Shown here: positions 14,946-23,571 of the stretch, piece after piece | Position numbering within the stretch: the first letter of the stretch is position 1 | Layout of the letters: each line of letters begins with the position of its first letter | NCBI GenBank assembly: GCA_026987025.1 | Contig: JALSNJ010000013.1 | Span: 1-45,322, forward strand | Direction: 5' to 3' | From: Candidatus Aminicenantota bacterium | GTDB taxonomy: Bacteria; Acidobacteriota; Aminicenantia; S016-38 | Length of the DNA: 45,322 nucleotides | Position numbers and translations under genes: made by a program | Notes under the pieces: model-generated | Told to the model about the DNA's origin: nothing | The model's database searches: none | What the model saw: the letters and a program-made list of their open reading frames with translations, nothing else

Positions 14946-17900
14946 ATGGCGGAAGAAGTAAGGATAGGTGTTTACATTTGCTATTGTGGATTCAACATAG
15001 CTTCCAAGGTAAGGGTGGAGGAGGTGGCGGAATTCGCCCAGGCTCTTCCTGGGGTAGTAGTATCCAGAGCCTACAAATACATGTGCTCGGACCCAGGCCA
15101 GGAGATGATAAAGCAGGATATAAAGGAACATTCTTTGAACAGGGTTGTGGTGGCCTCGTGTTCCCCCTTGCTTCACGAGCACACCTTCAGGAAAGCGGTT
15201 CAGGAGGGTGGGCTCAACCCCTTCCTATTCCACATGGTAAACATAAGGGAAAATGTATCCTGGGTTACCGACGACGAGGACCTGGCCACCCAGAAGGCCA
15301 AGGCCTTGGTGGCCGGGGGGGTCTACAGGGTAAGCCTACAGAAGCCTTTAGAGGTGAGGAAGGCCGAGGTTAGGCCGGAGGTCCTCATAATAGGGGGAGG
15401 GATCGCTGGAATTACCGCTGCCCTAAACATAGCCAGCTCCGGAAAGAAGGTCTATCTGGTGGAGAGGGAGCCTTCCATCGGCGGGATGATGGCAAAATTT
15501 GACAAAACCTTCCCCACCCTGGACTGCGCCTCCTGTATCCTTACCCCAAAGATGGCAGCGGTGGCCTCCCATCCCAATGTGGAGCTTTTAACTTACTCTC
15601 AGGTGAAGGAAGTAGGTGGATACATAGGGAACTTCAGGGTAAAGGTTCTCAAAAAGGCCAGGAGGGTTATAGAAACAAAATGTACAGGATGCGGCGAGTG
15701 CGCCATCGTTTGTCCGGTGGAATTTCCCAGCAAGTTTGATGAATTATTGGGCAAAAGAAAGGCTATCTACAGGCCCTTTGCCCAGGCAGTTCCCAATGTT
15801 TATACCATAGAAAAACTGGGCTCGTCTCCCTGCACCTACACCTGCCCCGCCGGAATCAAAGCCCACGGGTATGTGGCCTTGGCCAGAGCCAGAAAATTTG
15901 AGGAAGCCTTTGAACTCATAATGGAAGCGACTCCCCTGGTGGCCACCCTGGGAAGGGCCTGTTATGCCCCCTGCGAGGAAGAGTGCACCTGCAACGAGCT
16001 GGAAGGGACGGTTCTGATAAGGAGGATAAAGAGGTTTATAGCGGACCATTATTACTCTAAATATCCCCAACCGCCCTACGGCCCGGTGAAGGAAAAAACG
16101 GGGAAAAGGGTGGCGGTGGTGGGCTCCGGCCCCGCTGGCCTCACAGCCGCCTACCATCTGGCTAAAAAGGGACACCAGGTAACGGTCTTTGAAGCAGAGT
16201 CTCAACCCGGGGGTATGTTGAGAATAGGAATTCCAGAATACAGGCTACCCAAAAAGGTCCTGGACAGGGACATAGCCAACCTTACGGCCCTGGGGGTGGA
16301 AATTAAGACAAATCACAAAATTGACTCCCTGAAAGCCCTTAAAAAGAAGGGTTACCACGCCATATTTCTGGCGGTGGGAGCCTGCGAGCCCCGGTGGTTG
16401 GGGGTGGAGGGGGAGGACCTGGAAGGGGTGGTGAGCTGCATAGACTTCCTCAGGGAGGTAAACCTGGGAAAAAAGGTGGACCTCAGGGGAAAGACGGTTA
16501 TGGTAATAGGAGGAGGAAACGCCGCCATAGACCCCGCCAGGGTTGCCATAAGATTGGGGGCAGAAAAGGTAATCCTCCAATACCGTCGCTCTAAGGCGGA
16601 GATGCCCGCCTTTCCCGAGGAAATAGAGGCAGCGGAGAAGGAAGGAGTGGAATTCCAGTTCTTGGCTGTACCCAAAAGGTTCCTTGGGGAAGAGGGAAGG
16701 CTTAAAAGGGCAGAGTGCATAAGGATGAGGCTTGGGGAGCCGGACGATACCGGAAGGAGGAAACCCATTCCAATCCCTGGCTCAGAGTTCACTGTGGATG
16801 TGGACCTGGTGATCATCGCCATAGGGCTCAGGCCCAGCACAAACCCCTTTTCCAAGGAACTGGCCCTCAACAGAAACGGGACCGTTCAGGTTAACCCGGA
16901 AACCCTCCAGACATCCCTTCCCTATGTCTTTGCGGGAGGGGATGCGGTGCTGGGCCCCTCCATAATAGTGGAGGCCATAGGCCACGGAAGGCGGGCCGCC
17001 CATTACATGGACCTTTTCCTCCGGGGAGAGGACCTCTCCGTGCCATCCTTTGAGAAAAGGCTCCCGGTGGTGGACAAACAGGAAGTCCTGAAGAGAAGGC
17101 CCTACCCCCTTACTTACAGCAAACCTAAGAGGGAAATCCCCCTTGAGGAAAGGCTTTCCAGCTTTAAGGAGGTGGAGCTTCCCCTTACAGAGGAAGAGGT
17201 GGTGGCGGAGGCGAGAAGATGCCTCAACTGTGCCGTCTGCTCCGACTGTCATCAGTGCGCCAAGGTATGCCCTGGCGAAGCCATAGACTACTCCCAGGAG
17301 GACAAGGAGGTAGAAATAGAGGTGGGGAGCATAATCGTGGCCACTGGCTTCAAGACCTTTGAACCGGAAAGGATTCCCCAATACGGTTATAGAAGGTATC
17401 CCAATGTTTACACCGCAGTGGAGGTGGAAAGGCTGGTTAATTCCTCTGGTCCCACCGGGGGCGAGGTAATCCTAAGGGACGGAAGGAGGCCCAAAAGCAT
17501 AGGTATAGTTCACTGCGCGGGCTCCAGGGACCGGAGGTTCAACGAATACTGCTCCAGGGTATGCTGTATGTATTCGCTAAAGCTGGCCCATCTTCTTAAG
17601 GAGCGCACCGGGGCAGAGGTTTACAACTTCTACATAGACATAAGAACCCCCGGAAAGGGCTACGAGGAGTTCTATCAGAAGCTTCTGGACGAGGGGGTGC
17701 ATTTCATAAGGGGAAGGGTAGCTGAAATTACCGATTGGGCCGTAAGGCCTGAGGAGGAGGGGAAACTGGTTATAAGGGTGGAGGATACCCTGGCAGGGGT
17801 CATAAGGAGAATCCCCGTGGACATGGTGGTGCTTTCCGTGGGTTTAGAACCCCAGAAGGATGCGGATGAGCTAAGGAGGATGCTGAACCTTTCCTGTTCC

Positions 17901-18317
17901 ACCGAAGGTTTCTTCCTGGAGCGTCACCCCAAGCTGGCTCCGGTCTCCACCTTCACCGACGGGGTCTTTATAGCGGGAGCCTGCCAGGGACCCAAGGACA
18001 TCCCGGACACGGTGGCCCAGGCGGGAGCTGCTGCCGCCGAGGCCATGGCCCTGGCCGACAGGGGTTTCGTGGAGCTGGAACCCAACACCGCCTACATAGA
18101 GGAGGAGCTCTGCTCAGGATGCCAGATCTGCATAGGCCTTTGTCCCTACGGTGCCATTAGCTTTAACGGGGAAAAGGAGGTGGCGGAAATAAACGAGGTT
18201 TTATGTAAGGGCTGCGGTACATGCGTTGCAGCCTGCCCCAGCGGAGCCGCGGAGCAAAGGCTCTTTGAAACTTCGCAGCTTTTAAAGGAACTGGAAGGAG
18301 GGTTTGGATATGCATGA
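14946..18317 (+). CDS. hdrA: HdrA with an inserted GltD/NfnB-like FAD-NAD(P) module
   Basis: 1123 residues, against about 650 for methanogen HdrA. Order: N-terminal domain (1-130; Cys12, Cys14, Cys72); HdrA FAD fold with GGGIAG at about 150-155; the HdrA-specific LDCASCILTPKM (Cys194, Cys197); a [4Fe-4S] set Cys246, 249, 252 and 256; then an insertion from about 290 to 755. The insertion carries a GltD-type N-terminal iron-sulfur domain (Cys296, 300, 340, 344, 348, 350), an FAD motif VVGSGPAG and a second dinucleotide motif VIGGGNAAID. HdrA resumes with a Cys-rich linker (759-775) and IIVATGF. Two C-terminal ferredoxin clusters follow (Cys1056-1066; Cys1087-1097). HdrA is the flavin-bifurcating subunit; the insertion suggests a second flavin and NAD(P)(H) exchange. 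The reading frame is uninterrupted across both junctions. Confidence 0.95.
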   Translation: MAEEVRIGVYICYCGFNIASKVRVEEVAEFAQALPGVVVSRAYKYMCSDPGQEMIKQDIKEHSLNRVVVASCSPLLHEHTFRKAVQEGGLNPFLFHMVNIRENVSWVTDDEDLATQKAKALVAGGVYRVSLQKPLEVRKAEVRPEVLIIGGGIAGITAALNIASSGKKVYLVEREPSIGGMMAKFDKTFPTLDCASCILTPKMAAVASHPNVELLTYSQVKEVGGYIGNFRVKVLKKARRVIETKCTGCGECAIVCPVEFPSKFDELLGKRKAIYRPFAQAVPNVYTIEKLGSSPCTYTCPAGIKAHGYVALARARKFEEAFELIMEATPLVATLGRACYAPCEEECTCNELEGTVLIRRIKRFIADHYYSKYPQPPYGPVKEKTGKRVAVVGSGPAGLTAAYHLAKKGHQVTVFEAESQPGGMLRIGIPEYRLPKKVLDRDIANLTALGVEIKTNHKIDSLKALKKKGYHAIFLAVGACEPRWLGVEGEDLEGVVSCIDFLREVNLGKKVDLRGKTVMVIGGGNAAIDPARVAIRLGAEKVILQYRRSKAEMPAFPEEIEAAEKEGVEFQFLAVPKRFLGEEGRLKRAECIRMRLGEPDDTGRRKPIPIPGSEFTVDVDLVIIAIGLRPSTNPFSKELALNRNGTVQVNPETLQTSLPYVFAGGDAVLGPSIIVEAIGHGRRAAHYMDLFLRGEDLSVPSFEKRLPVVDKQEVLKRRPYPLTYSKPKREIPLEERLSSFKEVELPLTEEEVVAEARRCLNCAVCSDCHQCAKVCPGEAIDYSQEDKEVEIEVGSIIVATGFKTFEPERIPQYGYRRYPNVYTAVEVERLVNSSGPTGGEVILRDGRRPKSIGIVHCAGSRDRRFNEYCSRVCCMYSLKLAHLLKERTGAEVYNFYIDIRTPGKGYEEFYQKLLDEGVHFIRGRVAEITDWAVRPEEEGKLVIRVEDTLAGVIRRIPVDMVVLSVGLEPQKDADELRRMLNLSCSTEGFFLERHPKLAPVSTFTDGVFIAGACQGPKDIPDTVAQAGAAAAEAMALADRGFVELEPNTAYIEEELCSGCQICIGLCPYGAISFNGEKEVAEINEVLCKGCGTCVAACPSGAAEQRLFETSQLLKELEGGFGYA

Positions 18318-18726
18318 ACCAAAAATAATCGCCTTTTTCTGCAATTGGTGTACATACACCGCCGCGGACCTGGCGGGGGTATCCAGGATGAGCTACGCCC
18401 CCAATGTAAGGATAATCAGGGTAATGTGTTCCGGAAGGGTGGACCCTGAATTGGTCATTAAAGCCTTTGACTTAGGGGCAGACGGGGTCCTCATAGGGGG
18501 TTGCCACCCAGGAGATTGTCATTATCAAAACGGGAACCACAAAACCCTGAGGAGGTACATCCTTTTGAAAAGGCTTCTTTCTCAGATGGGGATAGAGCCC
18601 GAAAGGCTAAGGCTTGAATGGATTTCCGCCTCCGAAGGAGAAAAGGTCCGCCGGGTCTGCAACGAATTTACGGAACAGATAAGAGGTCTGGGTCCTTTAA
18701 GAAGGGAGGTGAAAAATGGCGGATAA
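18310..18726 (+). CDS. mvhD: F420-non-reducing-type hydrogenase iron-sulfur subunit D
   Basis: 138 residues. MvhD carries a [2Fe-2S] cluster and links the hydrogenase to HdrA. Conserved ligands are Cys11 and Cys14 (FFCNWC), Cys40 (MCSGR), Cys65 and Cys70 (GGCHPGDCHY). I chose the ATG at 18310, 7 nt after AGGAGGG; the TTG at 18304 is only 1 nt from that site. It overlaps hdrA by 8 nt and mvhG by 11 nt, consistent with a stoichiometric complex. Confidence 0.95.
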   Translation: MHEPKIIAFFCNWCTYTAADLAGVSRMSYAPNVRIIRVMCSGRVDPELVIKAFDLGADGVLIGGCHPGDCHYQNGNHKTLRRYILLKRLLSQMGIEPERLRLEWISASEGEKVRRVCNEFTEQIRGLGPLRREVKNGG

Positions 18727-19690
18727 ACCCTGGGTGGCCTTTTACTGGTGTGCCTCCTGCGGAGGATGCGAGGAGGCGGTGGTGGACATAGCGGAAAAAA
18801 TACTGGATGTGGTGGAGGCAGTTAACATAGGGTTCTGGCCGGTGGCCTTGGACTTCAAAAGGGAGGATGTGGAGAGCAGGCCCGACGGTTTCTTCGTTGC
18901 TTCCTTCGTTAACGGGGCCGTAAGAACCTCGGAGCAGGAAGAAATGGTGAAGCTCCTCAGGAAAAAGTCCCGACTAATTTTTGCCTTCGGCTCGTGCTCC
19001 CACTTAGGCGGGATTCCCGGTCTGGCAAACCTGTATTCCCGGGAGGAGATCTTTGATTATGTCTACAGGAAAAGCCCCTCCACCGAAAATCCCGGGGAAA
19101 CCCTTCCCGCGGAAAATTCCAGGGAAAACGGCAACGAACTTCATCTGCCGGAATTCTACGACAGGGTTTACTCCCTGGATCAGGTTATCCCCGTGGACTA
19201 CTACATCCCCGGATGCGCCCCTCCTCCGGATATAGTTATGAACGCCCTTGAGGCTCTATTGGAAGGAAAACTCCCTGATAAAGGAGCGGTTCTCTCCCCG
19301 AACAAGGCCCTGTGCAGCACATGCCCCCTCAACGAAACCAAACCTGAAAAACTTCTTATAAGGGAGCTTAAAAGGCCCCATGAATTTCAGGCGGACCCCG
19401 AAAAATGCTTCCTCACCCAGGGCCTCCTGTGCATGGGCCCCGCCACCAGAACCGGTTGCGGGGAAAGGTGCATAAGGGCGGGAATGCCCTGCAGAGGGTG
19501 CTTCGGACCGCTGGACAATGCCCTGGACCAGGGCCTTTCCATGCTTTCGGCCCTGGCTTCCATCCTGGATTTCACCCCGCAGGAGAAGGAAGAACTGGAA
19601 AGGGTCCTTGGAGCATGCCCCGACCCTGCAGGGACCCTGTACAGATTTTCCCTCCCTTCTTCTATTTTAAAGGGTAAAAGGAGGTTGTGA
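18716..19690 (+). CDS. mvhG: [NiFe] hydrogenase small subunit, MvhG type
   Basis: 324 residues. The small subunit carries iron-sulfur clusters that take electrons from the [NiFe] site. The proximal-cluster motif CASCGGCEEA (Cys12, Cys15) starts the protein, FGSCSH and IPGCAPPPDIV supply the other ligands, and Cys-rich C-terminal stretches (CSTCPLN, GCGERCIRAGMPCRGC) supply the medial and distal clusters. No twin-arginine signal is present, so the enzyme is cytoplasmic, as in group 3c hydrogenases. A short hydrophilic insertion (about residues 120-145) is common in bacterial members. The stop overlaps the mvhA start. Confidence 0.94.
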   Translation: MADKPWVAFYWCASCGGCEEAVVDIAEKILDVVEAVNIGFWPVALDFKREDVESRPDGFFVASFVNGAVRTSEQEEMVKLLRKKSRLIFAFGSCSHLGGIPGLANLYSREEIFDYVYRKSPSTENPGETLPAENSRENGNELHLPEFYDRVYSLDQVIPVDYYIPGCAPPPDIVMNALEALLEGKLPDKGAVLSPNKALCSTCPLNETKPEKLLIRELKRPHEFQADPEKCFLTQGLLCMGPATRTGCGERCIRAGMPCRGCFGPLDNALDQGLSMLSALASILDFTPQEKEELERVLGACPDPAGTLYRFSLPSSILKGKRRL

Positions 19691-21150
19691 TGGAGAGGAT
19701 AAGCATAAATCCCATAACCAGACTGGAGGGACACGGGAACATAGAGATATTTCTGGACGAAGCAGGCAATGTCTCCAGGGCATACCTGCAGATTCCCGAG
19801 TTGAGGGGTTTTGAAAAATTCGCCCAGGGAAGGCCGGCGGAGGAAATGCCCAGGATAACCCCCAGGATATGTGGAGTCTGCCCCACAGCCCACCATATGG
19901 CCTCGGTAAAATGCCTGGATGCCCTTTTTCAGGTCCAGCCTCCCCCTGCTGCCAGGAAAATCAGGGAACTCTTCTACAACATGTTCATGTTTGAGGACCA
20001 CCTTCTCCATTTCTACTACCTCGGAGGGCCGGACTTCATCGTGGGCCCCAAAGCCCCTAAGGCGGAGAGGAATATCTTGGGGGTAATAGGGAAGGTGGGG
20101 CTGGAAATCGCCAGGGACCTCATATCCACCAGGAAAGCCGTTCGGGAGCTCATGACTGAGATAGGGGGTAAGGTCATTCACCCTGTGTTCGGGCTTCCGG
20201 GAGGGATTTCAAAGCCCCTTTCCCCTGAGATTATAGCCAGGCTAAAGGAAGTGGGCAAAAAGGCCCTGGATTTTGCCCGCTTCACCCTAAAGGCCTTCCA
20301 CGAAATTGTCCTCTCCAATCCCCAATACTTAGAGCTTATAACCTCCCCAGCCTATTTTCTGAAAACCAACTACATGGGACTTGTGGACGAGAAAAACAGG
20401 GTTTCCTTTTACGACGGGGAGGTAAGAATCGTGGATGTGGACGGAAAGGAAATGGGCAGGTTTTCCGGGCTGGATTATCTGGAATACATAGCCGAACATG
20501 TGGAACCCTGGACCTACATAAAATTTCCCTACCTGAGGAAGCTGGGATGGAAGGGCTTCGTGGATGGGGAGGAAACCTCCATATACAGGGTAGCCCCCCT
20601 GGCGAGGCTGAATGCTGCCGACGGGATGAAGACCCCCTTAGCCCAGGAGGAATACGAAAGGTTCTTTGAAACCCTGGGAGGGAAGCCCGTCCATCATACC
20701 CTGGCATACCACTGGGCCAGGGTAATAGAGGCCCTCCAGGCCGCCGAAAGGATGGTGGAGCTGAGCTCAGACGAGGAAATATCCTCCCCGGATGTGAGAA
20801 ACCTCAGCCTAAAAACCCCCAGGGAAGGGGTGGGAATAGTGGAAGCCCCCAGGGGAACCCTCATCCACCATTACAAAACCGACGAAAGGGGAATTATCCA
20901 GGAGGCCAACCTCATCGTGGCCACCGTGGCCAACGCAGCTTCCATGAACATGAACATAGACAGGGTGGCTAAGGCCACCATAAAGGAGGGACGGGTGGAT
21001 GAAGACATACTTAACTTGGTGGAGATGGCCTTCAGGGCCTACGACCCCTGCTTCGCCTGCGCCACCCATTCCCTTCCCGGGGGCTTTCCGATAAAGATAA
21101 AGATTTTCACCCGGCGAGGCAAAAAGATAAAGGAGCTGAGCAACCTTTGA
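19690..21150 (+). CDS. mvhA: [NiFe] hydrogenase large subunit, MvhA type (group 3c)
   Basis: 486 residues. The nickel-iron site ligands are Cys61 and Cys64 (PRICGVCPTAHH) and Cys454 and Cys457 (DPCFACATHS). A 26-residue tail follows the last motif and should be removed by the protease encoded next. I chose the ATG at 19690 with AGGAGG 5 nt upstream; a GTG one codon earlier overlaps the mvhG stop. Group 3c assignment follows from the direct linkage with mvhDG and hdrABC. It is expected to oxidise H2 in the cytoplasm and feed MvhD-HdrA. Confidence 0.95.
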   Translation: MERISINPITRLEGHGNIEIFLDEAGNVSRAYLQIPELRGFEKFAQGRPAEEMPRITPRICGVCPTAHHMASVKCLDALFQVQPPPAARKIRELFYNMFMFEDHLLHFYYLGGPDFIVGPKAPKAERNILGVIGKVGLEIARDLISTRKAVRELMTEIGGKVIHPVFGLPGGISKPLSPEIIARLKEVGKKALDFARFTLKAFHEIVLSNPQYLELITSPAYFLKTNYMGLVDEKNRVSFYDGEVRIVDVDGKEMGRFSGLDYLEYIAEHVEPWTYIKFPYLRKLGWKGFVDGEETSIYRVAPLARLNAADGMKTPLAQEEYERFFETLGGKPVHHTLAYHWARVIEALQAAERMVELSSDEEISSPDVRNLSLKTPREGVGIVEAPRGTLIHHYKTDERGIIQEANLIVATVANAASMNMNIDRVAKATIKEGRVDEDILNLVEMAFRAYDPCFACATHSLPGGFPIKIKIFTRRGKKIKELSNL

Positions 21151-21578
21151 AGAGACTGATCCTCTGCCTTGGAAACGAAATAGCCGGAGACGATGGAGTG
21201 GGGCTGTATATAGGAAAAAGGATAAAGGGCAATATCAGGGGCTGGGATGTTAAGCTCAGCAACAAGTCCGGTTTTTACCTCCTGGAGGAAATGGAGGGCT
21301 ACCGGGAGGTTATCATAGTGGATAGCATTATACTCAGGGAAGGCAAGGTTGGGGAGATCATAGAAGGTGAGCTTTCCCCTTCTTCTCATCCTTTCCCTTC
21401 CCCCCACCTCCTCTCCCTCCCCCAGGCCCTCTCCCTCGGAAGACGCCTGGGCCTATTCCTCCCCACCAGGGTCCGCTTCTTAGCCATTGCCATTGCACCG
21501 CCCTCCTTTGGAGAGGGGCTCTCCGAGAAAGTTCTAAAAGCCGCTGAGCTGGCTATAGCAAAGCTTTCCAATCTCTAA
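21147..21578 (+). CDS. Hydrogenase maturation protease
   Basis: 143 residues of the HybD/HycI/FrhD family, which trims the large-subunit C-terminus after nickel insertion. LCLGNEIAGDDGVG and VIIVDSI hold the expected acidic nickel-contact residues, and the His-rich SSHPFPSPHLLSL region supplies the His. It overlaps mvhA by 4 nt (ATGA), so it is almost certainly specific for MvhA. The hypABCDEF genes needed for cofactor assembly are not in the window and must lie elsewhere. Confidence 0.9.
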   Translation: MKRLILCLGNEIAGDDGVGLYIGKRIKGNIRGWDVKLSNKSGFYLLEEMEGYREVIIVDSIILREGKVGEIIEGELSPSSHPFPSPHLLSLPQALSLGRRLGLFLPTRVRFLAIAIAPPSFGEGLSEKVLKAAELAIAKLSNL

Positions 21579-21606
21579 TTTCCTTCCCTTTAATCAAGGG
21601 CTGTAT

Positions 21607-21612
21607 TATAAT
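21607..21612 (+). promoter_or_regulatory. Predicted -10 box for the deacetylase-GT-cstA unit
   Basis: A perfect TATAAT after the hdr-mvh operon; expected start near 21619, leaving a leader of about 21 nt with AAGGAGG before the ATG at 21640. The -35 (TTCCCT region, 21584-21589) is poor. A small dyad CCCTT/AAGGG (21586-21600) overlaps this region and could be an operator. Confidence 0.45.
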
Positions 21613-21639
21613 TGGGTGTAATTGAAAAAGGAGGGCGGA

Positions 21640-23571
21640 ATGAAGCGATTGAGGTTCTTAATAGGATTTATCGCAGTTTTCTCTCTATGGGCAGGGGTTA
21701 ACTACAGAATCCTCCTGGTGGAATCCGATTACAGGGACCTGGCACAGTTCCAGGAAGATCTTTATCAGTTCCTTGAAGCCTCGGCCTTCAAATTTGATGT
21801 GCTGGAGCCGGGGGAGGAAATCACAGAATCTTCCCTTATAAAGGGAAGGGACCTGAACTATTCCACTGTTATAATCCTCAGAAGGGCATCGGAGCTTTAT
21901 CCTTCCGAGAAGGAAGCGTTGAAAAAAGCCTCCAGGGAGGGGCTATCCATTCTGAGCTTTATAGATGTGGTGGAAGACTCCCCCTTTTACAAGGAAATTT
22001 TCGGAATAAAATCCCTTGGCCCCTGGGAGACGGCGGGAAACATAAGGGTAAGGCCCACTGGGGGCTTCATAACCCAGGGAATAGTTAATGAAAAAATAAA
22101 GAAATCAAGGATAAGACACCTGAAACTTGAAAAAACATGCGAGGTTTACGCCGCCTCCGGAGCGAATGTTCCTGTGATAAGCGGATGCCAATACGGAAAG
22201 GGAATTAATTACTTATTTAACCTGGACAAGGACTCCCCGCACTGGTGGTGGTCTGAGTACGACAGGTCCTTAAAGGACCCCAGGCTGGTTCTGCTTAGAA
22301 GGGCCATCATAGAAAACTCCGGGCTTGGATTTGTGTACTACGACCTTTCCCACACGGTAATCCTTCGGGTGGACGACCTACTTATGCACAGACATGTGTG
22401 GGGGGAGCCCATAAAGCAGGACTGGTTTCCTCTGGTGGAAAGAAGGCTCTCCCGGGAGGAACTCAACGATATAGGCGATATATACGAAAAGCACAGGGCC
22501 CATGTAACCTTTCTGGTGGTTCCGGGTTTCGTGGACCCCGGGCCGGAGAAGGGAACCTTGCTGATAAACGGGAAACCTCCGGCAACCCGGGGTTGCGGCA
22601 TGGTCTTTGACGCCAGGGATGTGACCTTCCATGTGACGGCGGGCTGGAACGCCGGCGACACCTACGATTACCCTCCGGAATACAGGGGGCTGCTGGACCT
22701 TTTGGACAGGGGGCTTATAGATATACAGGAACACGGATACACCCACATAAACTGGAGAAGGGACCTGTGGTGCGCTGATCCCAATCGGGGATACGAATTC
22801 ATGATCTGGGAAAGGGAATTTGCTGACCTGGTAAATCACGAACCCGTTCCTCGCCAGGTTCAGGCAAACATACTTTACGAAGGCTTTACGAAACTAAAGA
22901 ACTGGTTCGGCCACGAACCCATTGCTTTGATCCCCCCGGGCCACGCGCACGACGAGACCACCTTAGAAGTAAGCCACGACTTCGGGGTAAGGCTTTTTAG
23001 CGTGGGCTGGCTGGGGATATGGAAGGATTGGGGTTACGAGAAGAACAGGCAGATACCATCCCTATTCGTCAATTACCTCCACTGGGAACCCCCGGAAAGC
23101 TTAAAATGGCATATAGCCGCCACCCCTTACCTTGTTTATTGCCACGACTGGGACCTCATCCTTAGGGGCGAGGAATGGCTGGACGAATTTTTGACCCGAT
23201 GGGAGGAGGCTCTGGATGTTCGCCATTTCATCTCACTTTCACAGTTTGCCGGATATTACTTCTCCCGGCTCAGTGGGTCCTACAACGGAAAGAGCTTTCA
23301 CATAGAGGTAAACATGGCAGGAACCGGAGGACCCCACGATTATCCTGAGGATCGTTTTTTCTCCTCCCATTTCTTAACCGTTTACATACATCCCCCCAGA
23401 GGTCTCTGGAGAAGGTACAAATATTTCCCCGGCATGGATAAGGTCCTCTTTGATTCCCCTTCCGTGGAGAAAGCTTATGCCAAGGACGGGGAAATAGTGG
23501 TGAAATTTAAGCCCTTCGGCCCCTCGGCCACGGCCAGGGCGGATATTTTCGTGGGAAATCCGAGATGGTGA
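21640..23571 (+). CDS. Secreted polysaccharide-deacetylase-like protein
   Basis: 643 residues with a signal peptide (FLIGFIAVFSLWAG). Residues about 20-235 form a glutamine-amidotransferase-like or ThuA-like alpha/beta region (YRILLVESDYRDLAQF). Residues about 238-540 carry a NodB-like deacetylase pattern: ILRVDD (Asp245, Asp246) as first metal motif, HGYTH (His365, His369) as second, and PPGHAHDETTLEV as a third. A beta-rich C-terminal part follows. Metal-dependent deacetylation of an extracellular or periplasmic sugar is therefore expected; the substrate is unknown. The ATG at 21640 has AAGGAGG upstream; the TTG at 21622 is rejected. It overlaps the glycosyltransferase gene by 7 nt, which suggests a shared polysaccharide job. 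Confidence 0.7.
   Translation: MKRLRFLIGFIAVFSLWAGVNYRILLVESDYRDLAQFQEDLYQFLEASAFKFDVLEPGEEITESSLIKGRDLNYSTVIILRRASELYPSEKEALKKASREGLSILSFIDVVEDSPFYKEIFGIKSLGPWETAGNIRVRPTGGFITQGIVNEKIKKSRIRHLKLEKTCEVYAASGANVPVISGCQYGKGINYLFNLDKDSPHWWWSEYDRSLKDPRLVLLRRAIIENSGLGFVYYDLSHTVILRVDDLLMHRHVWGEPIKQDWFPLVERRLSREELNDIGDIYEKHRAHVTFLVVPGFVDPGPEKGTLLINGKPPATRGCGMVFDARDVTFHVTAGWNAGDTYDYPPEYRGLLDLLDRGLIDIQEHGYTHINWRRDLWCADPNRGYEFMIWEREFADLVNHEPVPRQVQANILYEGFTKLKNWFGHEPIALIPPGHAHDETTLEVSHDFGVRLFSVGWLGIWKDWGYEKNRQIPSLFVNYLHWEPPESLKWHIAATPYLVYCHDWDLILRGEEWLDEFLTRWEEALDVRHFISLSQFAGYYFSRLSGSYNGKSFHIEVNMAGTGGPHDYPEDRFFSSHFLTVYIHPPRGLWRRYKYFPGMDKVLFDSPSVEKAYAKDGEIVVKFKPFGPSATARADIFVGNPRW

Noticed and set aside
13515-21578. 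Archaeal contamination or recent archaeal transfer of the hdr-mvh operon
   Set aside because: Codon and base use look like the flanking bacterial genes, the flanks are bacterial, and the long HdrA differs from methanogen HdrA.
21586-21600. CCCTT/AAGGG dyad as terminator of the hdr-mvh operon
   Set aside because: The stem is only 5 bp and no T tract follows; it may be an operator or chance.
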